Assembly (NCBI GenBank): GCA_019054805.1
Contig: JAHQIY010000010.1
Location: 913,501-977,500, forward strand
Direction of reading: 5' to 3'
DNA from: Brachionus manjavacas
Lineage: Eukaryota; Rotifera; Eurotatoria; Ploima; Brachionidae
DNA length: 64,000 nt
Part shown: piece after piece, positions 22,357 to 33,300 of the stretch
How the letters are laid out: each line of letters opens with the position of its first letter
How positions within the stretch are numbered: the stretch's first letter is position 1
Translations under genes and position numbers: made by a program
Notes under the pieces: generated by a model
Database searches by the model: none
The model's input: the letters and a program-made list of their open reading frames with translations, nothing else
What the model was told of the DNA's origin: nothing

Positions 22357-24108
22357 TTAAGGCAGCTTTAGTTTAAAATTAACTTTTTTATATAAAAATA
22401 TTGTAAAAGCACAAACGAGCCCTGCTTTTGCCAAAAACTTAGATACTGAAATTATTCTATTCTCTGTGAGATGTCTATCATTCATTTGTTTAGTCAACTC
22501 TTTATGATAATAATAAGTTTTTTTATAATCAACTTTAACATTAGGATCTTTATTGTACAATGTGTACAAGACTTCATTAGCAGCTCGTTCGCCACTCTCT
22601 ACTGCACCATCCATGTATCCTTGCCAAACAGTAGCTGATTCAGTGCCAGCAAAATGAACATTTTGAAATGGTTCTCTGGTCGCTCTGGCATAATCTTTCA
22701 TAACCCCACCTGAAACAACATTAAAGCACGGACATCCGCCATTAAATGGTTCATAGGCCCAATTTTTTTCCACATATTCTACGTAATCTCTGGCCTCGGA
22801 GCCATACATTCTTGCCAAATCTTCAATCACCTCTTGTCTCCTAAGCTCAAAAGACTGATCAGCCCATTCGAGCGCAGTGTCAGCCGCTATAAAGCCGATC
22901 AGAGCCGGCTCTCCATCTTCATTAGTACCATCAAATACCTCATTCACTGCGCCAAAAGTTGGCATTTTTCGACTAAAATTCGCTTTGTTGATCTCATTTT
23001 TGTAAGCTTCTCTAAATCTTTCTTCATTGATCCATTTGACTGAACCATCATAAGTGCCCTCTCCTGACAAGCCTTTACTTCTCCAAAAATGAGTTTTATA
23101 GGTGACCAAAAATTTGATGTAATTTCCGACTTGGAAAAATTTGAAGAAATTTCTCTTGTAATAAGGCAATTCGGGAGTAAATTTAACATTTATGTACTGA
23201 TTGACTGGCATTGTGCTGATGACTTTTTTGGCTCGAAATTGTGTCGTTTGATCTGTGATGGTGTCGCGTGTGATGATCTGAACTGGTGTTTCATCATTTG
23301 CTTCATCTTGTATCACTTCTAAAACAGCCTGGTTGAGTAAAATACCAGCCGAATTTTGTTCAGATCTGGACACATTTTGAACAAACTGCATGCACTTTTC
23401 GGATATTTGCTGGGTTCCGCCACAAACTCTTTTCTCTTGGGCACAACCCTCGTCAGAATAAGTAATGGCTTCTACATTACCACCACCAGCTTTCACATAC
23501 ATCATTGCAAACAAGGCATTAACTTGGTCCAACTCCAAGCCGTAAATAGTTCTCATATTCGAGGTAAAAATGGATCTAACTGTTGCACTCATTGACTTTG
23601 AGTACAAGTATTCTTTGGCACTTTTTTTGTCCAAAAATGAAGCCAGCTGGTTGTCGCTGAACGGATGAATTGTGCTTATTTTTTTCAAGTCCTTGTTCAC
23701 GCGCCACATGTACAGCTGCATGTCAATCCAACTCCAAAGAGACGAACAAGGAACATTGGAATTGTATGATGAAATTTTTCCATTTGCTTCCAGAAGCTTT
23801 AGGCCGTCGTCAAATTGGCGGTAAGTTTTAACTCCTAGCTCTTTCATTAGATTGGTGACATTTGTTTGGGAATCGCTGACCCATTGTCCACCTATGTCCC
23901 ATCTAGACGTTTGATTTTCCTTGGAGCATTTGACATCTATGGTCTGAGTGCGGCCACCCATTCTGTCTTTGGCCTCAAGGACCAAAATTTTTATGTTCTG
24001 GCACCTTTTCTTGAGCTGATAAGCAGCGCTAGAGCCCGATATGCCCGCGCCTATAATTATCACATCATACAGCTCTGGATCAATGTTATTGACTTTGTTG
24101 GCGCTCAT
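22357..24108 (-). CDS. Monoamine oxidase-like flavoprotein
   Basis: Oxidative deamination of amines with covalent FAD, usually on the outer mitochondrial membrane. A single exon of 583 residues from the ATG at 24108. The open frame extends to 24141 only through a TTG codon. Residues 16-25 form the FAD dinucleotide fold (VIIIGAGISG ... AAYQL), followed by LVLEAKDRMGGRTQT and the DIGGQWVS segment. WAYEPFNGGCPC holds Cys459 at the position of the cysteine that carries FAD in MAO-A/B (SGGC there). The second FAD site near the C-terminus reads NVHFAGTESATVWQGYMDGA and then ESGERAA. The C-terminus has one hydrophobic helix (LAKAGLVCAFTIFLY) followed by lysines, like the MAO tail anchor. At 583 residues it is about 60 longer than human MAOs. 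It has no introns, unlike the other enzymes here. Substrate preference cannot be read from sequence. Confidence 0.93.
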   Translation of the reverse strand: MSANKVNNIDPELYDVIIIGAGISGSSAAYQLKKRCQNIKILVLEAKDRMGGRTQTIDVKCSKENQTSRWDIGGQWVSDSQTNVTNLMKELGVKTYRQFDDGLKLLEANGKISSYNSNVPCSSLWSWIDMQLYMWRVNKDLKKISTIHPFSDNQLASFLDKKSAKEYLYSKSMSATVRSIFTSNMRTIYGLELDQVNALFAMMYVKAGGGNVEAITYSDEGCAQEKRVCGGTQQISEKCMQFVQNVSRSEQNSAGILLNQAVLEVIQDEANDETPVQIITRDTITDQTTQFRAKKVISTMPVNQYINVKFTPELPYYKRNFFKFFQVGNYIKFLVTYKTHFWRSKGLSGEGTYDGSVKWINEERFREAYKNEINKANFSRKMPTFGAVNEVFDGTNEDGEPALIGFIAADTALEWADQSFELRRQEVIEDLARMYGSEARDYVEYVEKNWAYEPFNGGCPCFNVVSGGVMKDYARATREPFQNVHFAGTESATVWQGYMDGAVESGERAANEVLYTLYNKDPNVKVDYKKTYYYHKELTKQMNDRHLTENRIISVSKFLAKAGLVCAFTIFLYKKVNFKLKLP

Positions 24109-24522
24109 TTTAAGTGTTCTCAGATAAAATTTTCTAATCAATTCAGATTTATTTATAGACAGCTATTGAGCACGCCGTAAAATCAGGTTGTTTTTATATT
24201 CTCACCATATAGCTGTTTATCTAGCAGTTTTATCTTTCAATGCGATAAATTATAGCCTTACTTTGTAAATTATTCTAAGTTTTAAGATCTATATGATAAA
24301 CAACACCTTAAAGTTTTATTTTAACTTTTTAACGATATAGATCTTTTTTTTTTAATTAATTCAATATTTGATAAAAAAATGCTTTGAGATAAAAAAAATT
24401 TGAGTCTATAGTTTGATCGTCAACTAAGTTTTCTTAAGCTCTAATCAAATTGAAGAAAATAGATTTTTTTTCATAAAAATGAAAAATTGGAATAAAAATT
24501 TGACAGCTACTAAATATAGCTG

Positions 24523-24567
24523 TGACACAGAGGTACCTGTGTAGATTCTACACAGGATTCTGTGTCA
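24523..24567. repeat. 45-nt near-perfect hairpin upstream of monoamine oxidase
   Basis: Arms: TGACACAGA (24523-24531) with TCTGTGTCA (24559-24567), and CCTGTGTAGA (24536-24545) with TCTACACAGG (24547-24556). They are separated by a small internal loop (GGTA / AT) and a one-base apex, giving 19 base pairs in all. It lies about 415-460 bp upstream of the oxidase start. It could be a tiny foldback element, a structured RNA or a protein-binding palindrome; nothing decides between these. Confidence 0.5.
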
Positions 24568-24664
24568 AAATTTAATTAATTTCTTAAAAATTTTTGTATT
24601 TTTTTTTTAATAAAAAACTAATTTTTTTAAAATAATAAATTTATTAAATTACCCTTAATTTTTT

Positions 24665-24945
24665 TTTATTACCGGTTTATTGGCAGCCCGTATATTTTGG
24701 TCCGAAAATTAGCCCGCCAAAATAAACGGGCCAGAGTCCGCCCGCCAAAATTGGGACGGTTAAAACGGTCACGGTCACGGTTTTTAAAATTTTTGGCCCG
24801 TTTACTGTCCGCTTGCACGGACACCAACACTAGTGTAGATGTAGGTTATAAGGCTACATCATATCAGCTCTTATCTGTTCTGCCAAAGGTTACACTCGGT
24901 ATACCGATCTCTTCAGATCACCGGACGCCACGTGACCATCCAGTT
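24665..24945. other. GC-richer island, unassigned
   Basis: About 280 bp clearly richer in G/C than its surroundings. The word CCCGCCAAAA occurs twice and the block ACGGTCACGGTCACGG contains a short direct repeat. The 83-codon plus-strand frame here is Arg/Lys/Ser-rich and unlike any family I know. No tRNA boxes were found. It is probably part of a repeat. Confidence 0.35.
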
Positions 24946-25440
24946 TAGCTTTAAAGCTATTCACATTACTGTATTGGAATTAAATGTCACCTAATGAAAA
25001 ATATTATGTTTAACTGAGAGATGTAAATTAGGATAGTTTTAGATTGAATAAAAATAAATCTGATAAAAAATTTTTGTAGACAAACTTTTTTCCTATTTTA
25101 ATTTTGTATTTGATAGAAAAAATCAAAAATCACTGTTTTATTTTAAAATAAGAAAATAATATTACTCTATTTAAAAAAAAATATTAAAATTTTAATATTA
25201 AATTTTTTATTAATACTAATAATCTAATAGATGAAATCAATCAAAATTTTATTTAAAATTCTAAAATTTAAAAAACCGAGTTTTGAATAAATATGTAACT
25301 GTTATAAAATAACGTAATCTTTTAAACAAAAAAAAACAGGTTCATAATTTTGTAATTTTCTCAAAAATGCCTGTTTGATTAAATCACTTTGGATCGTTTT
25401 TTCACATAACTTTAATGCAGCACAATTAATATCAGGATCC
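24946..25440. other. A/T-rich intergenic region
   Basis: No feature recognised. Confidence 0.35.
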
Positions 25441-25474
25441 AGAAGCAATTAATTGAGTGACATAAAGCGGAACA

Positions 25475-25636
25475 TTAGTCTTTTAAGGTGTCCGGGAACA
25501 AGTTACAAACCAACAGAAGCTCTTTGGTAATATGTTCCTCGGTTTTGTTCTCCTTTAATTTGTTATCAATGACCTCAGTAACATAGAAAAATAAGCTGCA
25601 TTGTAAAGTTTTGTTTCCCAAAACAACAGGCTCTTC
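25475..25636 (-). pseudogene. Saposin B-type domain fragment
   Basis: Minus-strand translation: LQCSLFFYVTEVIDNKLKEN, then KTEEHITKELLLVCNLFP, then DTLKD followed by a TAA (25475-25477) and CSALC. This is the pattern of a saposin B repeat (first Cys, amphipathic helix, KLKENKTEE, VCNxLP, then Cys). The second Cys of the usual CxxC is Phe, and the in-frame stop falls before the fourth Cys, so it is a degenerate copy. Upstream on the same strand (25640-25880), coding-like words such as LPIFKVGIEHQLFDQLGT and VEENEPKFYDLN appear in other frames, suggesting a larger broken gene. Confidence 0.5.
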
Positions 25637-26599
25637 TAAATGAGAGGATTTCTCACATTTAGATCATAGAATTTGGGTTCATTTTCTTCTACTTGAATTT
25701 TTAGACAGAGATCTGTGGCATGTTCAAAGTGCCCAATTGATCAAACAATTGATGCTCAATTCCAACCTTAAAGATAGGCAAAATTTTTTTTTGTGTTTCA
25801 AAGTTATTCAACAGGTAAGTGCCTTTGTCCATAAAAAACTGATCAACACTTTATTTATTCAAAATAGAATTTAAATTTAATGCATTTTTATCATTTGAAA
25901 TTAAATTTGATTCTTTATTTGATCTAAGTTTATTTTTTCCGATAAAGTCTACTTTACAGTGGGTTTTTTGCCATCTTTTAAATGAAATCAAACCAATTTT
26001 GATTCCGAAATTCATTCAATTAAAAATCAAAGTTTCGTACGTTCGTTTATCAGATTAACAATGTTCAGAGGAAATTTTTTTCATTTTTTGTGAGTTCATT
26101 ATTGTTGTCTTCAAATAAGTCATTAAGATCACTGATTTGTTTGATATTTGGCTTGATATTTTAGTTTTTTGATTCTAATGTTTGTGATTTTTTTTATTTA
26201 CGCTTTATTTGCGTTTGAACATTGGTAAAAAGGTTTTTTATGTTTTTTAGGTTGATCCCCTAATTTTTCTAAAATTGAGCTATTAGCTTCAGAATCTTTA
26301 TTAAGATTAACTGCTAGAACTGGATTATGCACACTTTATAGACTATATCTTGAGGCTAATAGAGATTCCTCATTAGTTCATTTCGTTATTTGGGAACTCT
26401 GGAGTTTTAGTGATTATGTCCAACATGCTTGTTTTTATTTGAGAAATTTCTTTTTCTTGTTCCGGAATCGCTAGTTCACTATAGTCAATTTTAGCTTTAT
26501 TAAAATTTTATAAAAATAATCACTGTTAAAATAGAGTACTCTATTTTAGTGACACTCTGTTATAACATGTAAATGATTCTATAGTGACATGTCACGAAA

Positions 26600-27310
26600 T
26601 TCGGATAATTACGTTAAATGTCCTTTCTAATTACATTTTTTACAAGCCTGGTTCTTAACAGAACATCTTGCAATGTTGTGACCTTCATCATTACAAAAAA
26701 GCAATTTGGTTTTTGTCCAGAAAGTACAAACTTTATTCTGTATAAAACTGAAAGACCAGTCAAATTTCTATCTAACTGATTTGCTTCTTTTGGAAAAGAA
26801 GCTTTTACTCGTTTCACACCGTTTTAACTCGACTATCTTTGTATGTTTTTTCTGAATTTTTTTAATTTTGAGACCATTGATTTTAAAAGCTTCGAAATAG
26901 TCTCGAAAAATTCCTTGTTAAAATCTTATGGGAGAAAATTAAATCTAAATATCGAGTTCCTTCATGTCTTTGGCAATTTTTTGGTAATCTTCAAGCTTGA
27001 ACAAGTCACTATTAATTTTGATTGAACGTTCAAAGATATTCAAAGTGGGAAAAGCTTGTTGGCACTTTACAATCCCTATTTTTTTCGAAGAGAAATTGTA
27101 AATAGCTGTAATTTCTTTAAATTCCGAATCTTTGAGTTAACATTTAAGTTGACTCAGATTATTTTGTGATTGACAAATCTTTTCTACTTTTTAAGATTCT
27201 GCTAGACTGAATTCTTAAAATTCCAACATTGAATTTCGTAAAGGTTCGCTAGCGAATTTTCCATTAGAAATTTAGCTTTTAAATCTTGGGATGTAAATTT
27301 CAGATCAACC
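26600..27310 (-). mobile_element. LINE ORF1 remnant with zinc knuckles
   Basis: The minus strand carries decayed protein-coding sequence ending in two CCHC-like knuckles. CFFCNDEGHNIARC fits C-x2-C-x4-H-x4-C after a single-base frameshift in a T run. The second is CKKCNxKGH with a stop at the x. The frame upstream contains SIKINSDLFKLEDYQKIAKD-like helical sequence. Zinc-knuckle nucleic-acid-binding ORF1 proteins are known from jockey/CR1-type LINEs and gag proteins. No linked ORF2 was found. Confidence 0.5.
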
Positions 27311-27819
27311 TTGATAAGCCAAAAGTCGAATTTGCAATTTTTTCGATTCACGTGAAATTTAAAAAGAGAAAAAAAAAAATTTTATATTAATGTAACAGTA
27401 TTCACTTTTTACTGAATTTTACGCAAAAAAGTAAATTTTCGTCATAAAATGTAAAAAATTAAATTAACCCAGTCAAACTTTCAATAGAGATTTTTTTAAT
27501 TAAAAAAAAAATCAGTTAAACTTTACAACAAACTTAAAGTCGAGTGTTGACGACGATTCTATCCTTTGCTCGTCTAATTAATTGTCAAAAATTTTTGAGA
27601 ATTTCCCTTTTGTAATGTTCTTTATAAAAGACTAAAAATCGATTGTTTTAATAAATTAAAAAACCAAAAATGCACAAATATCTCCAAATGAAAGAAAAAA
27701 TAGAGAAATTCTAGAGATAAAAAAATATATTAATGTAAATAAAAATATCTTTATATTTTCTCCAAATTCTCTGTAAAATGCTTAATATATTTAGTCAGTC
27801 ATAAAGTTTTTACAGGTTT

Positions 27820-28017
27820 ATCCATGGTAAAATTTACGTAATTTCACGCAAAAAATACGTAAATTTGCGTAAAAACTGGTAATTTTACTTCAATCTACGT
27901 AAAATTTAGTTAATTTACCATTTTTTACAATTCTTGTTTTACGTTAAAATAGTAAAATTACCATTTTTACGCAAATTTACGTATTTTTGCGTAAAATTAC
28001 GTAAATTTATCATGGAT
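27820..28017. repeat. Foldback/MITE-like inverted repeat
   Basis: Two arms of about 67 bp (27820-27888 and 27952-28017) are inverted copies with few differences. Each starts ATCCATG and is built of TTTACG/CGTAAA words, such as ACGTAAATTTGCGTAAAAA. They are separated by about 63 bp. The whole could fold into a long hairpin. Related TTTACG-rich sequence flanks it and occurs at about 540-680 and 34200-34600. Confidence 0.6.
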
Positions 28018-28789
28018 CCTATTATCAAATCACTAATGTATTTAAAAATAAGAAAATTTTAAAAGCATTATATTTAAATATTAAAGTTAGTTATCGTCTG
28101 TATATGCATGAAGATTTTTTCACATATTTGGGTTTTAAATATTAAGAATTATGAATTTGTTAATTATTATTTATCTTTTGACAAAAATTGGCTAGTTTTA
28201 CGTAAATTTCGGTAAAAAATTGTAAAATTATTAAAGAAAGAAAAAGGGTTAAATTTTTTGGGGGTGACAAATTTAATTTTTACAAGATGACAAAAATAAC
28301 TAAAAGTGGTGACTAATTTAGTCTAGTTTAGTTGACAATAAAAAACTAAACGACTGACAAATAAATATATATATTGAGGTGACTATTTAATAATTTTGCA
28401 CTGAAAAAATTTTATTCATTTTTATATTATTTTATTTTAGTTCTAATTAAGCTATTTAATTCGACTTGAGTGAAAATCAAAAGTAATGACCCTATGCTTC
28501 ACAAGGAGTGAATAAGGAAAAAAAAATAAAGCTATTTAGTAATTTAATTCTCTAAGATTGTAAGGAATGAACTTAAATTATGACGTTTTCTCATAATTGA
28601 CTCTAGCTTGATGATGAGATTTGGACAAAACGGTTTGTCATAATCGTCTGGAGCTTTCTTCTGATTTTGGTGCTATAGTTCAAGATTTTGATTTTTTTTG
28701 TGACCTCAAAATCATTAATTTGTTTTAAAAATAATTAATAAGTCAAAAAATTATTTTTGTCACTCAAATAATTATTTTATCAGTCAATT

Positions 28790-28950
28790 AATTGATCGAG
28801 TTTCTGAATGGTGCAGTCTTTGGATCATAAAACTGAATGGGGTTAAATGTAAAATTATGAATTTTGGTAAAAGCCACAAAGCAATTTTATCAAACACGGG
28901 CTGCTCCAGCTCAGCATCTGCTGTTGTTGAGCTTATCAAAGAGATAAAAC
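28790..28950 (+). mobile_element. LINE reverse-transcriptase fragment
   Basis: Plus-strand translation gives DRVSEWCSLWIIKLNGVKCK followed by IMNFGKSHKAI. This matches the post-FADD segment of CR1/L2-like reverse transcriptases (DLxxLxEWSxxWxxxxNxxKCKVMxF), also seen in the better preserved copy at 32213-33064. It is only about 50 residues long and ends in unrelated sequence. Confidence 0.6.
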
Positions 28951-28990
28951 TCATTATGCAGTCACCAATACTCCTGCTAATACTAATTCA

Positions 28991-30378
28991 AAATTTATAT
29001 AATCATGGTAAATTTTTTAGGGATTTTTTAAATATTTTTTAGAAAAAAATTTTACTTTTTTTTACCAAAAATTAAAGTTAATTTTGAGTAATGAAATGTA
29101 ATTATAAACTAATAAATACTGTAATCAGAAAAATTTAAGTGTTAATTAATTATTTATTTCTAATTACATTTTCTGATGTATTTTTACATTTTTTTCCAGG
29201 AGAAATTTATATCCAAATTAATTAATTGTTAGTTTAAATTTTGGTCCAAAATATAAATAATGTTTATTCTTTTTCTAATTTTTTAATTTAATTTTTATTA
29301 TTTTTCTCTGAAATAAAAAAGTTCAAAATTTTTCACTACATTGATATTTTACCCTAAATTTTTTTTACTCGTGGTCAAGCCAGCGGTCAGCCAACATTTT
29401 TTAAATAAATATTATTAAAATTCATTATGATATATTGTGATATAATTTTTGATTGAACAAAAGATTTATTTATTATTTAAAAATTGAAATTCATTTAATT
29501 AAATGAAAGCACAGCTCTTACTGAATTGTGGGCGATTTTAATACTTTTGGGGCGTATAAATTAGGAAAAATTGTTCTCTTTTAGATTTCATTGAAATTTT
29601 TTTCTCAAGCCAAATCTTATCTCAAACAAATTCATTATGTGTATACGTTTTGGATAATTTTAAAAGAAAAATAAATTCATTATAATTTAAAATTATAAAT
29701 GAATGAACTTAGTACTTTTTGCTTATTTTTTTCTAGGAATTTTTGTTCTATATATTGTGAGCGTCATTGTATCCATTCTGCTTTTTTAAATTAAAATCAT
29801 GGTACAAAGTCTAAATTTTCAAAAGAAAATTATGCTAAAGTTATCTTGTAAAAATAACTGTGTGACATAAAATGAATTTTATTTAGAGTCTATTGCATCC
29901 AACGTTTCTCTTAAATCAAATAATAACTAAAAATTTAAACAATAAAATTTTTATTTATAACAAAATAAATTTATTTTCATCTTTATTTATCCTTTTTTGT
30001 ATCAAAAGACATTAAGAAATGCCACTCATTACTAGTTGCTTAGTATCTAGCTTGCATTCAGTCAAAAATAAAAAATATTGTTTTGAAAATTATTTTTAAA
30101 TTTTTAATTTTGATCGATCAAAGTACACTTTAGCATATGCTTGCAATTGAGTACAAATAACAAAAAGCATTATTGCCGAATATGTTTTTTTCCAATAACT
30201 TAACTCACAGACCGATATCAACTTAATGGTTGAATTCTCAGCCTAAATTTGTATGACCATGATAATTTATATTTTTGGTTAGACAAACTTTAAAAAAAAT
30301 AAAATAAAAATTTTTTTTAACTAAAAAAAAGAATTTATTTTAAATTTTGCTTATTTAGAAGAATCTCTTTAATCAAGA
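28991..30378. other. A/T-rich region upstream of CPT1
   Basis: No gene or RNA feature recognised. This contains the presumed CPT1 promoter and 5' UTR, but no motif can be assigned. Confidence 0.4.
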
Positions 30379-33300
30379 ATGGCTGAGGCGCATCAGGGTG
30401 TAGCATTCACATTTGCTGTTACAGAAGACGAAGGCCTTCATTTTAGTGTGAGCTTGGAGGCATTTAAGGCCGTGTTGAAGTCGGGTGTTCGGTCGTGGCG
30501 CAAAACTTTTGCCCGATTGATGAACCAAATTTTGAATGGAGTGTATCCAAGCCATCCAATTCGCGGCCTGGTCATCATCTCGATCCTCACAGCCCTAAGA
30601 CAGTACAAAAAAATAGACCTTTCATTTGGCGCAGTGGATCAAATCAAGATTCACATTCCGCGCGGCTTAGTCTCATCAGACGAAAATGCCGAACTAATCG
30701 CAACTGTCCTGCTGGCCAGTGCTGGCTGGATGACTGCAGTGCTTGGTCGCAGATACGCACTCCAGGCCTTGTTCTCATACCACGGATGGATGTACGAAGA
30801 GCGCGGAAAAACCTCCACAAAATCTAAAATTTGGACTCTTCTGGTCAAATTTCTAATGGGCTACAACCCGAAGCTTTTTAGCTACCAGTCTTCATTGCCT
30901 TATCTTCCTGTTCCTAGCATAAATGATACTATAACCCGGTACTTAAGAACAGTGCGGCCATTGCTCGATGATGAAACCTACAGGCGCTTTGAAAGAGAGG
31001 CCGAGGACTTCAGAAGTGGAATTGGCAAGAGGCTACAGCGGTATCTCATGCTCAAGTACTTGATATCGTCAAATTATGTAAGTGATTGGTGGGAAGAGTA
31101 TGTTTACCTTCGGGGCAGATCACCCATCATGGTAAACAGTAATTTTTACGCCATGGACTGTGTGTTTCGTCCATCCAACTGTCTGCAGGCATCGCGAGCC
31201 GCCAATTGTGTTATCAGCGCCCTAATGCACAGACGCAATTTGGACAATGAAAGCATTAAGCCATTGATGGTTCAGAATACAGTTCCGTTGTGCACTCGTC
31301 AGTACGAGAGGCAGTTCAACACGACCAGGATACCTGGCGAGGTCGGCGACAAAATTGTGCACTACAAGGACAGCAAGCATGTGGCGGTGTACTCCAAAGG
31401 CAAATGGTATAAATTGTACACTTATTATCACAGTAAATTGCTGACGCCCAAAGAGCTGGAGACGCAGATTCAGAAAATTTTGGATGATGAATCAGAGCCG
31501 GCCAAGGGCGAGAAATATTTGGCCGCATTGACTGCTGGGGATCGCATACCATGGGCACAAGCCAGGAACAAGTTCTTTGCGAAGGGTGCCAACAAGGCCT
31601 CGTTAGCTGCGATTGAAAAAGCAGCTTTTTGCTTGATTCTTGATGACGATGTCTATGAAATATCTCGGGTAAGAAATTGAATTTTTCTTTTTTTTTAAAT
31701 AATTAAATATGAATTTTTTGTTAATCAAAAAAGTATAATTTTGATAAAAATTGTAGCTATGTAAGTATGATAAAATTTGAGCATACCACTATTAGATCTA
31801 TCTGCACTATTTGTTTTTGATGTTACCTTTTCTAGCAAAATTATTTGTGATAGATTACAGACTTTTTGTTGGGCTTTTATAAATTACAAAATTTCATCAT
31901 CTTTTTTCTTACTTGGCTAAAAATATTTTATCCAGGGTTAGAGAAAAGAGAAAATGTATCCATAGTTATGAAAGATTTTATTTTTTTACCTAGCTATAAT
32001 GTCAGCTTTTTATAATTTTTGATAAAATTTAAGCTATTTGAATAAAAATTCAAAGAAAAAATTTTATCCTAAAAAAAGTGACTTTTCTATTTTTGGTTAC
32101 TTCTTTCGAGAAGATTAGATAGCTGGATTAGAATAGCAAAATTTTTATCTTTAGTTTCAAAAGAGTCAAGAAATTTTGAAAAATTAAATATTAGAAAAAT
32201 AAATAAAAATAATAATAATAATAATAATAATAAGCTACAGCAAGCAGGCTTGCGGAGACGACTTACTACGGAAGCCGTCTATGGTAGCTACTTTACAATA
32301 ACCTTAGACAATAGTTGTTGCATAGATCTCTTTTACACTTTTACACTTTGAGTGTCGAGACTGTTCTTGAACTGGTTTACAGCATTGATTGCTGTCTCAG
32401 GTAGGCTGTTCCACTCCCTGATGACACGATTTGTGAAATAGTTTTCACGTTGGGCGCAGTTGGTAGGTGCTTGGATACAGCGCCCTAATGCACAGACGCA
32501 CCGTTCGTGCAGAGTGGGCAAAACTAAGATAGAAAGGCGATCGCTGTAACTGAAGTTACGGATTCTCGGAACAAATTTTGTTGCTCTTCTTTGCACTTTC
32601 TCAAGAATGTTTCTGTCCTTGGCAGTGTAGGGCACCAAACCACTGTTGCATACTCCAAATGAGGCCTGACATATGCGCAGTAAAGTGTTTTGAAGGTGGC
32701 GTTGGTCCAGTATTTAAACGTTCGTCTTAGCTGCCCAAGGATGGATATGGCCTTATTAGTTTGGGCTTTGATATGTCTGGAGAACTTGAGATTACTCGCA
32801 AAAGTGACTCCCAGATCTTTTTCAATACTAGTTTGATTGAGTACAGACCTCGTCGCACCCATGCAGAGGTCTATTTCCGAGTACTTGTTCATGCCGGATC
32901 TGCTGAATTCCATTACTTTGCATTTTTCAATATTGAATAGCATCTGCCAAGTTGTGGACCACTCAGTCAGTGCCTCAAGATCCCGTTGAAGCAATTCAAG
33001 GTCGTTAACACTGCGGATGATTGCAATAAGCTTGCTGTCATCTGCGAAAAGCTTAAATTTACTTTAATTAATTTTTTATCGATTAAGTAGTATGATAAGA
33101 GTCTATTTTTTCTCTGTTGATATTTGGTCCTATAAAATCTTTAAAGATCTTTAATCTTTAAAGTTGGCCTTTAAACTTTTAATGCTCCTAAAATTGCCAA
33201 AAATAACGCTTTGAATTATTCTTATGATTTTAAAATAGTTTGATAAAGCATTTTTTTAAATTTTTTAATTTTGTAAATCTAGATAACATCTAGCGGATTT

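Noticed and set aside
24109-24141. Extension of monoamine oxidase to 24141
   Set aside because: The extra 11 codons begin with TTG, not ATG; the first ATG is at 24108.
22834-24180. Plus-strand ORFs opposite monoamine oxidase
   Set aside because: They are antisense shadows of a strongly supported flavoprotein gene.
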